Part shown: in pieces, positions 16,556-21,801 of the stretch
How the letters are laid out: every line of letters begins with the position of its first letter
How positions within the stretch are numbered: the stretch's first letter is position 1
Source: a virus
DNA: 23,702 bases
IMG/VR virus record: IMGVR_UViG_3300020421_000144
Span: 1 to 23,702 of that record
Reading direction: 5' to 3' (one strand)
The notes under the pieces: generated by a model
The model's input: only the letters and a program-made list of their open reading frames with translations
Told to the model about the DNA's origin: nothing
Databases searched by the model: none
Made by a program: the position numbers and the translations under genes

Positions 16556-17011
16556 TTATCTCATATAGAGATGACCACCTGCCCAGTCTGTATTGATTGG
16601 ATTGTGTATATAATTTCTCTCTCTGATAATTCTCATATCAAATCTTACATGTTTAGCGGGACTTTTCCATGATGCAGGTTTATATACCTGACCAGTTTTT
16701 TTATCAACAAATGCTGTTACTGATCCGCCAGAATGTCTAGGATCAACTTGAATAATCTTGAAATACTTTTTACCAGACTTGATTTCAAACTTAAGTAATT
16801 TCTCTGTACCGTCTTCGATACCTTTTAATTGCTGTTTAGCATAGTCTGATAAGTCTGCTCTAGGGTTAAGAATATTTCTAGAGTGCATATTAATACGATA
16901 CTGCTTATAATTCTCAGTCAATGCGTTTGCATATGCTTCAGTCCATTCTACAACTCTTTGCTCTAGAGTTTTTGTTTCTAATTCTTGAGTAGTTAGAGTT
17001 GTGATTGTCAT
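16556..17011 (-). CDS. Conserved cyanophage-type hypothetical protein (151 aa)
   Basis: The largest of the small-gene block apart from the helicase. It has a helical N-terminal half (VVEWTEAYANALTENYKQYR, then NPRADLSDYAKQQLKGIEDG) and a strand-rich C-terminal half with a distinctive motif (DPRHSGGSVTAFVDKKTGQV, then YKPASWKSPAKHVRFDMR). This motif looks familiar from uncharacterised cyanophage proteins; a basic groove (KSGKKYFKIIQV, KHVRF, IIRER) could bind nucleic acid, but this is inference. It is expressed from promoter module 8 through an ~80-nt leader with an 11-bp inverted repeat. No Shine-Dalgarno precedes ATG 17011. Confidence 0.85.
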   Translation of the reverse strand: MTITTLTTQELETKTLEQRVVEWTEAYANALTENYKQYRINMHSRNILNPRADLSDYAKQQLKGIEDGTEKLLKFEIKSGKKYFKIIQVDPRHSGGSVTAFVDKKTGQVYKPASWKSPAKHVRFDMRIIRERNYIHNPINTDWAGGHLYMR

Positions 17012-17037
17012 AGTGAGAATAATAAAGAAAAAAGGGA

Positions 17038-17090
17038 ATAAGCAAGAAAGGTATCCCTAAGCACTTGTGAATGTTAGCATTCTTGCTTAT
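17038..17090 (-). repeat. 11-bp inverted repeat in the leader of the 151-aa gene
   Basis: Minus strand: ATAAGCAAGAA (17080-17090) pairs perfectly with TTCTTGCTTAT (17038-17048) across a 31-nt loop, followed by UCCC and six U. A second, smaller hairpin (GAATG/CATTC) competes for part of the 5' arm. It begins about 7 nt after the -10 box, so it is in the transcript. It may act as an attenuator or structured leader. Confidence 0.65.
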
Positions 17091-17096
17091 GTTCTT

Positions 17097-17155
17097 ATTA
17101 TAGGGGAAGAACCAACCACATAAGGGCAATAGTGGACAGTTTATAAAGTGTCACT
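17097..17155 (-). promoter_or_regulatory. Promoter module 8 (24-bp TGNCA element + 29 bp + TATAAT)
   Basis: Element at 17132-17155 (AGTGACACTTTATAAACTG then TCCAC), the most diverged copy but keeping all seven invariant bases. Spacer of 29 bp. -10 TATAAT at 17097-17102. It contains the stop codon of the 59-aa gene and drives the 151-aa gene. No -35. Confidence 0.72.
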
Positions 17156-17320
17156 ATGCTGCTTGACAAGATATTCTCCTGTCTGTATTCTTTCAAATAC
17201 TGCTGACTGTTCATCAGTCAGTTCAAAATCCATATCTCTGAGAATATCCCAAAGTTTAATCATCTGGTAAGATTCATCAAATGACATTGGAATTGAAATG
17301 GGGAAATAAGTTTTTGACAT
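17141..17320 (-). CDS. Hypothetical protein (59 aa)
   Basis: ATG at 17320 overlaps the upstream TAA by one base (TAATG), and the TAA at 17143-17141 lies inside promoter module 8. It opens MSKTYFPISIPMSFDESYQM and has helical segments (IKLWDILRDMDFELTDEQSA, FERIQTGEYL). It is the last gene of the unit that starts at 17849. No family recognised. The tail (KQHSDTL) is encoded by the regulatory element. Confidence 0.78.
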   Translation of the reverse strand: MSKTYFPISIPMSFDESYQMIKLWDILRDMDFELTDEQSAVFERIQTGEYLVKQHSDTL

Positions 17321-17481
17321 TAATCGTACAATGGGTAACGTACTTCTTTTTCAACTGCATCCTTCATTACATCATACATTGCAAATTCGGGATCTTCCAA
17401 TTTACAAGTTGATAGGATGTTGATAACCTCCTCCATGAGACCGATTATCATTTTTTCTTTTGGTGTTGTCTTCATTGGCAT
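17320..17481 (-). CDS. Hypothetical protein (53 aa)
   Basis: The start at ATG 17481 (MPMKTTPKEKMI) is supported by GAGG 4 nt upstream; ATG 17475 is an alternative that overlaps the previous stop as ATGA. A TTG start at 17517 would only add residues from inside the upstream gene. The product is a short helix-rich protein (GLMEEVINILSTCKLEDPEF, then MKDAVEKEVRYPLYD). It is coupled to its neighbours by overlaps on both sides. No family recognised. Confidence 0.75.
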   Translation of the reverse strand: MPMKTTPKEKMIIGLMEEVINILSTCKLEDPEFAMYDVMKDAVEKEVRYPLYD

Positions 17482-17630
17482 AAGTCCTCGAATCTTTCTC
17501 TTGCAATATACTCGCAATGCTCCTGCAATGCTTCCTCGGTTAGTGTATCAGCAATGCCTGATTTCTTCATTGCTTCATACTCTTCATCAAAAAGAGTTTC
17601 TAACATATCTGCGTGATGTAAAACTGACAT
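17472..17630 (-). CDS. Hypothetical protein (52 aa)
   Basis: ATG at 17630 follows the TAA of the 72-aa gene directly. The TGA at 17474-17472 overlaps the next gene. It opens MSVLHHADMLETLFDEEYEA and continues acidic and helical (MKKSGIADTLTEEALQEHCE, YIARERFEDL). No motif that I recognise. The precise stop/start packing makes it a credible gene. Confidence 0.76.
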   Translation of the reverse strand: MSVLHHADMLETLFDEEYEAMKKSGIADTLTEEALQEHCEYIARERFEDLCQ

Positions 17631-17849
17631 TTAAGCAACCTCCCTTATGTAACCGTTTTCTGCTTTGATGAATGCATCTAACTTAGCAACATCTAGATCA
17701 GCATCATCAAATTCAATTTTAGCACATCCTGTAACACCCCACTCTTCCAACTCTTGAGTAAATTCTGCCCAGTTAGAGCAACAACATGCCATGTTTTGAA
17801 AGTTGTCAACTTGAACGATTCTGTTCATGATTGTTTGAGTTTTGTTCAT
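17631..17849 (-). CDS. Hypothetical protein (72 aa)
   Basis: First gene of a four-gene unit under promoter module 2. It opens MNKTQTIMNRIVQVDNFQNM, then has a triple-Cys patch (ACCCSNWAEFTQELEEWGV), and an acidic part (CAKIEFDDADLDVAKLDAFI). The Cys cluster could bind metal or form disulphides, but no full zinc motif is seen. The leader (AAGTACATAACAAACAAAG) has no Shine-Dalgarno and is shared with the 111-aa gene. An internal ATG at codon 8 is a possible second start. Confidence 0.82.
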   Translation of the reverse strand: MNKTQTIMNRIVQVDNFQNMACCCSNWAEFTQELEEWGVTGCAKIEFDDADLDVAKLDAFIKAENGYIREVA

Positions 17850-17873
17850 AGTATCTTTGTTTGTTATGTACTT

Positions 17874-17933
17874 ATTATAAACAATAATGAGATCAAAAGA
17901 AACCCACCTTGTGCCACTTTGTTATGTGTCATA
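17874..17933 (-). promoter_or_regulatory. Promoter module 2 (24-bp TGNCA element + 30 bp + TATAAT)
   Basis: Element at 17910-17933 (left TATGACA, right AAAGTGGCACA). Spacer of 30 bp. -10 TATAAT at 17874-17879. It holds the stop codon of the 44-aa gene. The right half and following AGGTG match module 1, as do the -10 and 19-nt leader. Confidence 0.8.
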
Positions 17934-18056
17934 GTCCTCCAGTTTTTTGAATAGGTTTGCATTAATGTGAATTATCTCTGCTTTGAGATCATCATTCTCA
18001 GAATAATGAAAGTTTAAGCATTCTTTGAGATATTCAACTTCTTCCTTACTAAACAT
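17922..18056 (-). CDS. Small hypothetical protein (44 aa)
   Basis: ATG at 18056 overlaps the upstream gene by 8 nt, with GGAGG 6-10 nt before it. TAA at 17924-17922 lies inside promoter module 2. It opens MFSKEEVEYLKECLNFHYSE and ends AEIIHINANLFKKLEDYDT; it is almost wholly helical, with a leucine/isoleucine heptad look. It is the last gene of the module 3 unit. Family not recognised; the start F-S-K-E-E is similar in style to the next gene (RDLTREEYELL). Confidence 0.75.
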   Translation of the reverse strand: MFSKEEVEYLKECLNFHYSENDDLKAEIIHINANLFKKLEDYDT

Positions 18057-18204
18057 TAGCACCCTCCAGTTTATCGAATGAATGATAGAATAAGAGATCC
18101 AAAATTCTCTCGCTTAATACTTCTTCTTTATCAGTCATATAAAGACGGTAGTTTTTAAATGCTGAATAGAGTAGTTCATACTCTTCTCTTGTTAAATCTC
18201 TCAT
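18049..18204 (-). CDS. Small hypothetical protein (51 aa)
   Basis: ATG at 18204 overlaps the previous TGA (ATGA), and TAG is at 18051-18049. It opens MRDLTREEYELLYSAFKNYR and continues with a second helix (LYMTDKEEVLSERILDLLFY). A two-helix protein with no recognisable family. It sits in the module 3 unit between the 45-aa membrane protein and the 44-aa gene. The C-terminus (KLEGANV) encodes the Shine-Dalgarno of the next gene. Confidence 0.75.
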   Translation of the reverse strand: MRDLTREEYELLYSAFKNYRLYMTDKEEVLSERILDLLFYHSFDKLEGANV

Positions 18205-18338
18205 TTTTTATCATTATTAAGTGGACTTGCGAAGTAATCCCTATTGGCAACAAATAAAACTAGCAATGCTGTGAAGATGCCAAAGAATCCAATTATCAAT
18301 ATTGGGGACTGGGGAAAATCGTAGGTTGGAATTGTCAT
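18201..18338 (-). CDS. Single-pass membrane protein (45 aa)
   Basis: ATG at 18338, TGA at 18203-18201. A short polar N-terminus (MTIPTYDFPQSP) is followed by one strongly hydrophobic helix at residues ~13-34 (ILIIGFFGIFTALLVLFVAN) and a polar tail (RDYFASPLNNDKK). The size and layout recall small photosystem or cytochrome subunits that cyanobacteria and their phages use, but I cannot match it to any named Psb, Psa or Pet protein. It could also target the cell envelope during infection. The start overlap with the next gene is of the ATGA type. Confidence 0.72.
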   Translation of the reverse strand: MTIPTYDFPQSPILIIGFFGIFTALLVLFVANRDYFASPLNNDKK

Positions 18339-18341
18339 TGT

Positions 18342-18506
18342 TTAATCCTCGTAGTATGGTGCAAAAAGTTGATAGTAAAAATCATCAAAGATTTGAAACT
18401 GGTAAGCGGTATCTGCTAGAGTTTCATCCTGATCCCATCCTTTACCGATTGTATTAGTGGGATGATTGTAACAGTCTAGAACTGCCTGATAAGTATCGTA
18501 TTTCAT
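18342..18506 (-). CDS. Hypothetical protein (54 aa)
   Basis: ATG at 18506 overlaps the stop region of the 70-aa gene by 4 nt. The TAA is at 18344-18342. It opens MKYDTYQAVLDCYNHPTNTI and is rich in Asp, Tyr and Phe (KGWDQDETLADTAYQ, then FDDFYYQLFAPYYED). The product is acidic and aromatic; DNA-mimic or protein-binding roles are possible but unsupported. It ends 3 nt before the 45-aa membrane protein. Confidence 0.76.
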   Translation of the reverse strand: MKYDTYQAVLDCYNHPTNTIGKGWDQDETLADTAYQFQIFDDFYYQLFAPYYED

Positions 18507-18715
18507 TTCTTTAAAATTCCTCTAGTTGAAGTTGACAAGTAAGTAGACTTTGCTGACATTACATTGTCTACCATGTTATCGAAAGTCTGGACATCCCAGT
18601 CTTTCATTTCTGCGATGTCTAGATCATATGCTGACATCACGAGGTCAACGAGCATATCGTATTGACCAGAAGTAATCTCGATGTTGAGACCTTTAGTGGA
18701 AGTTGTTTTGTTCAT
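18503..18715 (-). CDS. Hypothetical protein (70 aa), probably leaderless
   Basis: The preferred start is ATG 18715 (MNKTTSTKGLNIEITSGQYD). An in-frame extension to 18781 would only translate the promoter module and the end of the upstream gene. The -10 box of module 3 ends 7 nt before this ATG, so transcription should begin at or beside the start codon. The product is acidic and helical (MLVDLVMSAYDLDIAEMKDW, then FDNMVDNVMSAKSTYL). First gene of a five-gene unit; family unknown. Confidence 0.8.
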   Translation of the reverse strand: MNKTTSTKGLNIEITSGQYDMLVDLVMSAYDLDIAEMKDWDVQTFDNMVDNVMSAKSTYLSTSTRGILKK

Positions 18716-18721
18716 GTCTTT

Positions 18722-18780
18722 ATTATAACCACTCATGACCCCATTGCGAGGATCATTGTGCCACTTTATCATCTGGCACA
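18722..18780 (-). promoter_or_regulatory. Promoter module 3 (24-bp TGNCA element + 29 bp + TATAAT)
   Basis: Element at 18757-18780: TGTGCCA and TGGCACA, a perfect 7-bp inverted repeat around AGTG-like centre. Spacer of 29 bp. -10 TATAAT at 18722-18727. It contains the stop codon of the upstream 97-aa gene. No -35 match at 17 bp (CTCGCA). Confidence 0.82.
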
Positions 18781-19062
18781 AGGGTTTGGATTTCCGTTGT
18801 GATCTTTTGGTAGTCTTAAATCGTTCTCATCAGTATAGTATGAGTCTACTGCATTCTTCACTTCTTTATAAACACCTAAAATGGCATCTTTACCAAAATA
18901 GTCATGTTCGATTGTATCATGACCAGTACAAGAAGATCCCCAACTTGTTACATCGCTATCGATGCGAGCATATAATCCTCTGGTTATATGGTTAAGTAAT
19001 CCTAGTTCTCTTTTAGATAATCGGATTACTACTTCTTTTGAATTGTCGTAGTTCATGAGCAT
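18769..19062 (-). CDS. Hypothetical protein (97 aa)
   Basis: The start is placed at ATG 19062 (MLMNYDNSKEVVIRLSKREL); ATG 19056 overlaps the previous stop as ATGA and is equally possible; ATG 19110 would overlap the upstream gene by 58 nt. No start has a clear ribosome site. The chain has a helix (LGLLNHITRGLYARID), a Ser/Cys/His loop (TSWGSSCTGHDTIEHDYFGK), then another helix (GVYKEVKNAVDSYY). The last codons and stop lie in promoter module 3. Last gene of the module 4 unit; family unknown. Confidence 0.78.
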   Translation of the reverse strand: MLMNYDNSKEVVIRLSKRELGLLNHITRGLYARIDSDVTSWGSSCTGHDTIEHDYFGKDAILGVYKEVKNAVDSYYTDENDLRLPKDHNGNPNPCAR

Positions 19063-19331
19063 TGTAAAGTGTAAAGTTTTCTCTCTTCTGTTGTTAGACA
19101 ACATTCGCAAATTCGATGTGCGAAATCGTAGAACATAACAGGGGCATCATCATCCCATCCGTAAACATCGTTTGGTGTAATGTCTTCATCAAGTGGAATC
19201 TTTGTATCACATCTGTCACACTCTAGTGAAGCACATTCAGCACACATATAACCATCATCGGACGGTATTCTGTTTACATACCATCCAGATCCAAAATCTA
19301 CGGATCTACCACATTCTGTGCAACATGTCAT
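19053..19331 (-). CDS. Cys-rich zinc-ribbon-like protein (92 aa)
   Basis: Several CxxC knuckles are visible: CTEC (residues 4-7), CAEC (30-33) and CDRC (38-41), then CECC (75-78). They could hold two zinc ions, as in small treble-clef or zinc-ribbon proteins. The middle is acidic and aromatic (DVYGWDDDAPVMFYDFAHRI). Such proteins often bind nucleic acid or other proteins, so a regulatory role is possible. Its start overlaps the previous gene by 4 nt (ATGA type). Third gene of the module 4 unit. Confidence 0.83.
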   Translation of the reverse strand: MTCCTECGRSVDFGSGWYVNRIPSDDGYMCAECASLECDRCDTKIPLDEDITPNDVYGWDDDAPVMFYDFAHRICECCLTTEERKLYTLQCS

Positions 19332-19546
19332 TTTTGATCTCCATAATAGTTTACTGCATCGGACACAACTAAGTGCCTATGAATGTAGAGTAACTTATCA
19401 AGTTCGATACCCTCTAAGTCAGTCCACTCACTCACATAATCGGTTTGATCTTCCATGAGAGTGCCATCCTTTAACCAAGGACATGAGCATAAGTTATGCT
19501 CTTCATCTAACCAAAATGCTCTACCAAAGTGAAGTGAATGTATCAT
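19328..19546 (-). CDS. Hypothetical protein (72 aa)
   Basis: It opens MIHSLHFGRAFWLDEEHNLC, with a Trp/Cys-rich N-terminal part (SCPWLKDGTLMEDQTDYVSE), then a helix (EGIELDKLLYIHRHLVVSDA). The start overlaps the upstream stop by 4 nt. The motif of a short LDEE..LCSCPW..DG resembles bacterial and phage proteins that contain a small strand hairpin, but I cannot name a family. Second gene of the module 4 unit. Confidence 0.8.
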   Translation of the reverse strand: MIHSLHFGRAFWLDEEHNLCSCPWLKDGTLMEDQTDYVSEWTDLEGIELDKLLYIHRHLVVSDAVNYYGDQK

Positions 19547-19806
19547 CTGAAATTCAACTCCCTGACTGGGTTTTGAGCATCTTCGATTGCTCTAGTTTCG
19601 ATGATGATGTCTCTGACTCTTTCTCTATCGAGACTATCGCCCTCGCCCCAGTTGATTGTATCAGTTGATGCACATAGATCAAGATACTTAAGGATTGCGA
19701 TTGCGATCTCTCCAGTTGTTAGTCCATCGATAGGATAGAGAACATCGGGATGACTAGGTAAGTAGAATGATTCAACATACTCTAGAAATTCTTGAAAGTT
19801 GTGCAT
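19543..19806 (-). CDS. Hypothetical protein (87 aa)
   Basis: First gene of the module 4 unit. A Shine-Dalgarno-like AAAGGA lies 5 nt before ATG 19806. It opens MHNFQEFLEYVESFYLPSHP and has an ordered helical middle (GLTTGEIAIAILKYLDLCAS) and a charged end (DRERVRDIIIETRAIEDAQN). Family not recognised. The helix-loop-helix layout with an acid/base-rich C-terminal helix suggests a small soluble protein. Confidence 0.82.
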   Translation of the reverse strand: MHNFQEFLEYVESFYLPSHPDVLYPIDGLTTGEIAIAILKYLDLCASTDTINWGEGDSLDRERVRDIIIETRAIEDAQNPVRELNFR

Positions 19807-19829
19807 GTGTCCTTTGCTTAACTATTATT

Positions 19830-19888
19830 ATAATAGAGGATATTCACAACGAATGGGGAAACTATGTGCCACTAATCGAACTGGCACA
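19830..19888 (-). promoter_or_regulatory. Promoter module 4 (24-bp TGNCA element + 29 bp + TATTAT)
   Basis: Element at 19865-19888 (TGTGCCA and TGGCACA, perfect inverted repeat ends). Spacer of 29 bp to TATTAT at 19830-19835; an overlapping TATAAT lies 3 bp further. The element starts directly after the TAG of the 77-aa gene. No -35. Confidence 0.8.
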
Positions 19889-20122
19889 CTACCACATTTC
19901 TTCTGGTTGTTTTGCTCTATTATCCATCATTAGTTGATATTCTTCTTCTGTTCTTACTCTGAGTCTATCTTGTGTCTCTTGTAACTGTTGTAATGTGTTC
20001 TCTATCTCTGGAAATTCGAGATCACATCCTGCTTCATTGATCTCTGAGATCTTCCACTCAAGATAGTAAATCACATCACTTAGTTGATCGTAACTAAGGG
20101 GAACATTGATTGTTTTGGTCAT
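19889..20122 (-). CDS. Hypothetical protein with coiled-coil region (77 aa)
   Basis: It opens MTKTINVPLSYDQLSDVIYY, then LEWKISEINEAGCDLEFPE and a long Gln/Glu/Leu helix (ENTLQQLQETQDRLRVRTEE) typical of a coiled coil. It may form a dimer or wrap a partner protein; no family recognised. Start overlaps the previous gene by 4 nt. Last gene of the module 5 unit, and its stop abuts module 4. Confidence 0.82.
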   Translation of the reverse strand: MTKTINVPLSYDQLSDVIYYLEWKISEINEAGCDLEFPEIENTLQQLQETQDRLRVRTEEEYQLMMDNRAKQPEEMW

Positions 20123-20364
20123 GCTAGTCTCCTGTCAAGTAAGTAAGAAATAAAGTTGTTGTGGTCTGCCCAGTCCTGATCGTAAAAGTCTTCGATGACT
20201 TGTTCAATTACTTCCTGTTTAGTTTGCTCACTCGCAAACTCATATCCATAGGATTGTATGACATGCTCAATATCTGCTCTCACGTCAACATACTCAAGTC
20301 TAAACTTAAGGATGTCTGGGCAAGATTCGATCCATGCCTGAAAATCTTTGTCTGCTTGATTCAT
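20119..20364 (-). CDS. Hypothetical protein (81 aa)
   Basis: It opens MNQADKDFQAWIESCPDILK and is acidic and helical (EYVDVRADIEHVIQSYGYEF, QTKQEVIEQVIEDFYDQDWA). The chain is strongly negative, a trait of host-takeover proteins, though that is not evidence by itself. Starts and stops overlap its neighbours by 4 nt. Third gene of the module 5 unit. Confidence 0.82.
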   Translation of the reverse strand: MNQADKDFQAWIESCPDILKFRLEYVDVRADIEHVIQSYGYEFASEQTKQEVIEQVIEDFYDQDWADHNNFISYLLDRRLA

Positions 20365-20582
20365 TCTTTGATCTCCTCGATAATTTCATCAAAATACTCA
20401 TCCCAGTACGAGTATGCTTCATCAATAAATTCTGCTTCATTTAACTCGTTGACATAGTTGTATAGATCATCAGTCACATATTGAATAAGTGACTTCATGT
20501 CCATACCGTCTACCATTCTCTCAACATACAAATCTTTGAGATTGTCAAGTTGGTTGTCTGTTAGATCTCCTGTTTTAAGCAT
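20361..20582 (-). CDS. Hypothetical acidic protein (73 aa)
   Basis: The start is placed at ATG 20582 (MLKTGDLTDNQLDNLKDLYV), which overlaps the previous stop by 8 nt; ATG 20651 would lie deep in the upstream gene. GGAG lies a few bases before it. The product is helical and very acidic at the end (EAEFIDEAYSYWDEYFDEI, IEEIKE). Family unknown. Second gene of the module 5 unit. Confidence 0.78.
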   Translation of the reverse strand: MLKTGDLTDNQLDNLKDLYVERMVDGMDMKSLIQYVTDDLYNYVNELNEAEFIDEAYSYWDEYFDEIIEEIKE

Positions 20583-20781
20583 TGTCTTCTCCGATTGTAA
20601 AGTTTTTAAGGAAAATGAATTTGTAATCGCCATCTTGCGGATCTTTGCCATCTACCAACCACTCTTCACATATAGCAAGAGCATCAAGTTGTTTCTCACT
20701 CTTGATAAGATTCTTCATCTGGTCAAAGAGTGAATCTGCCATGTTGTCGATGGCATATTCTCTTTCGAGTTGTAGATCCAT
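20575..20781 (-). CDS. Hypothetical protein (68 aa)
   Basis: First gene of the module 5 unit, with AGGA 7 nt before ATG 20781. It opens MDLQLEREYAIDNMADSLFD and is helical (MKNLIKSEKQLDALAICEEW), ending in a short strand (YKFIFLKNFTIGEDNA). Nothing in it points to a known family. The next gene starts inside its last codons. Confidence 0.8.
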   Translation of the reverse strand: MDLQLEREYAIDNMADSLFDQMKNLIKSEKQLDALAICEEWLVDGKDPQDGDYKFIFLKNFTIGEDNA

Positions 20782-20803
20782 GTGTGTCCTGTTGAACTAT
20801 ACT

Positions 20804-20865
20804 ATTATAATGCCATAAAAAACCCCCTGATGGGGGGTTTAGTGGTCACTTTGTGAACTGTCACA
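20804..20865 (-). promoter_or_regulatory. Promoter module 5 (24-bp TGNCA element + 32 bp + TATAAT)
   Basis: Element at 20842-20865 (left TGTGACA, right AAAGTGACCAC). Spacer of 32 bp, which holds an intrinsic terminator. -10 TATAAT at 20804-20809. The element starts directly after the TGA of the 72-aa gene. The 3-bp longer spacer is the largest deviation in the set. Confidence 0.75.
20817..20840 (-). terminator. Intrinsic terminator inside the spacer of module 5
   Basis: Minus strand: AAACCCCC pairs with GGGGGTTT, loop of about 5 nt, followed by a T run (TTTTTT). It ends the module 6 unit and lies wholly between the 24-bp element and the -10 box of the next unit. Confidence 0.82.
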
Positions 20866-21084
20866 TCACTTGCCAATACCCATAGGATCATCTGCTTGAC
20901 TTTCTAGATCAGAAATGGTAGTTTCATCGTAGATCTTTTTTTGATACTCTGAAACAGACAGAAATTCATCGCTATCAATTTGATAGGATAAACCAGTATT
21001 AGCATCAAAGTAAAATCCATCCTCTGAACTATACCAGAAGTCATCCCAGTCCTTTTTTGAGTTGGTTACATCTTTAGTTGTCAT
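20866..21084 (-). CDS. Hypothetical acidic protein (72 aa)
   Basis: The start is placed at ATG 21084 (MTTKDVTNSKKDWDDFWYSS), overlapping the 49-aa gene by 11 nt; ATG 21144 would overlap far more. It is acidic and aromatic (EDGFYFDANTGLSYQIDSDE, then FLSVSEYQKKIYDETTISDL). The end is acidic as well. Last gene of the module 6 unit. Family not recognised. Confidence 0.78.
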   Translation of the reverse strand: MTTKDVTNSKKDWDDFWYSSEDGFYFDANTGLSYQIDSDEFLSVSEYQKKIYDETTISDLESQADDPMGIGK

Positions 21085-21223
21085 CGTAGTAAACCCTAAC
21101 TGAAAGTTCTGCATTGTCTGGTAGTTCTCCATACTGTTTTTCAAATGCTTCCCATAGTTGTTTTACTATTGGATTGTAAAGATCATCAGGTAGATCTACC
21201 AAGTTGTAATATTTATCAGTCAT
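21074..21223 (-). CDS. Small hypothetical protein (49 aa)
   Basis: ATG at 21223 has GGAG about 8 nt before it; TAA is at 21076-21074. It opens MTDKYYNLVDLPDDLYNPIV and continues KQLWEAFEKQYGELPDNAEL, with a strand end (SVRVYYDDN). The coding start contains GATAAATA, which looks like a late box but may be only codon use. It is coupled by overlap to the next gene. Family not recognised. Confidence 0.76.
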   Translation of the reverse strand: MTDKYYNLVDLPDDLYNPIVKQLWEAFEKQYGELPDNAELSVRVYYDDN

Positions 21224-21232
21224 TTTAGTCTC

Positions 21233-21466
21233 CTATAGAAATGATGTTAGAGCGTGGGGTGCATTTGGTTGGTAGTCAATCGATCTAATACACCAACCAG
21301 TTGTATCTGAGATTTTATCAACTAAGTCATCCTCTGACTCAACTTCCCAAAGACCAAGTGCATTGTTTGTGTTGAAGTCTTTTTCTTCCTGAGATAATTG
21401 CCACTCAGGGTTTCCATCCCCAAATTCATCAAAGTCAAACTCAATGTCTGTTACTAAAAGTTTCAT
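21233..21466 (-). CDS. Hypothetical protein (77 aa)
   Basis: ATG at 21466 overlaps the previous TGA (ATGA), with GGAG 8 nt upstream. It opens MKLLVTDIEFDFDEFGDGNP, then EWQLSQEEKDFNTNNALGLW and a second half (SEDDLVDKISDTTGWCIRSI). The pattern of an acidic strand, then WEV/DxxDLVDKISDxTGWCI, looks like a small alpha/beta fold of the DUF type common in cyanophages. I cannot give a function. Second gene of the module 6 unit. Confidence 0.82.
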   Translation of the reverse strand: MKLLVTDIEFDFDEFGDGNPEWQLSQEEKDFNTNNALGLWEVESEDDLVDKISDTTGWCIRSIDYQPNAPHALTSFL

Positions 21467-21642
21467 TTTGAATCTCCTAATGCTATTTTGTCCATTGCTT
21501 TAACTGCATCAAACAAATCATAGTGTGCATTATCCAATTCATATTCTCCTGCAAGTGCTTCAGACTTATAGATGTCTGGTAGATCTTTGACTGCATCATA
21601 CAGTTCATTGAATTGATCTTTTGTCAATGTGAGTGTGACCAT
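21463..21642 (-). CDS. Hypothetical protein (59 aa)
   Basis: ATG at 21642, TGA at 21465-21463. AAGG lies 7 nt before the start. It opens MVTLTLTKDQFNELYDAVKD and is helical afterwards (LPDIYKSEALAGEYELDNAH, YDLFDAVKAMDKIALGDSK). First gene of the module 6 unit, with a ~95-nt leader that folds into a long inverted repeat. Family unknown. Confidence 0.78.
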   Translation of the reverse strand: MVTLTLTKDQFNELYDAVKDLPDIYKSEALAGEYELDNAHYDLFDAVKAMDKIALGDSK

Positions 21643-21662
21643 AGTGACCTTAAATTAGATGG

Positions 21663-21736
21663 GTCGAAACAAAACTCACTGATTCTCATATCTTAGTAGG
21701 ATAACCCCACAAATGAGTTCGGTGGTTTGTTTCGAC
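21663..21736 (-). repeat. 11-bp inverted repeat in the leader of the 59-aa gene
   Basis: GTCGAAACAAA at one end pairs perfectly with TTTGTTTCGAC at the other (21663-21673 and 21726-21736). A second pair inside (AACTCA/TGAGTT) extends the stem across a 7-nt bulge, leaving a 35-nt loop. It begins about 7 nt after the -10 of module 6, so it should be the 5' end of the transcript. Possible structured leader or small RNA. Confidence 0.72.
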
Positions 21737-21742
21737 ATTATT

Positions 21743-21801
21743 AATATAACATGCTGAGACCCTGCTGTGTGCCTCTGTGTGCCACTTTAAGTAGTGGCAC
21801 A
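21743..21801 (-). promoter_or_regulatory. Promoter module 6 (24-bp TGNCA element + 29 bp + TATATT)
   Basis: Element at 21778-21801 (TGTGCCA and TGGCACA). Spacer of 29 bp. -10 TATATT at 21743-21748. The element starts directly after the TAA of the helicase gene. No -35 at 17 bp (CACACA). Confidence 0.8.

Noticed and set aside
21210-21217. GATAAATA late-type box at the start of the 49-aa gene.
   Set aside because: It lies in codons 3-5 of a real gene (TDKYY), where the sequence is explained by coding, and no late gene follows closely.
21663-21736. Considered as a glutamine-type (glnA / downstream-peptide) riboswitch, which occurs in marine cyanobacteria and their phages.
   Set aside because: I do not see the conserved core of those motifs; only the long inverted repeat is supported.
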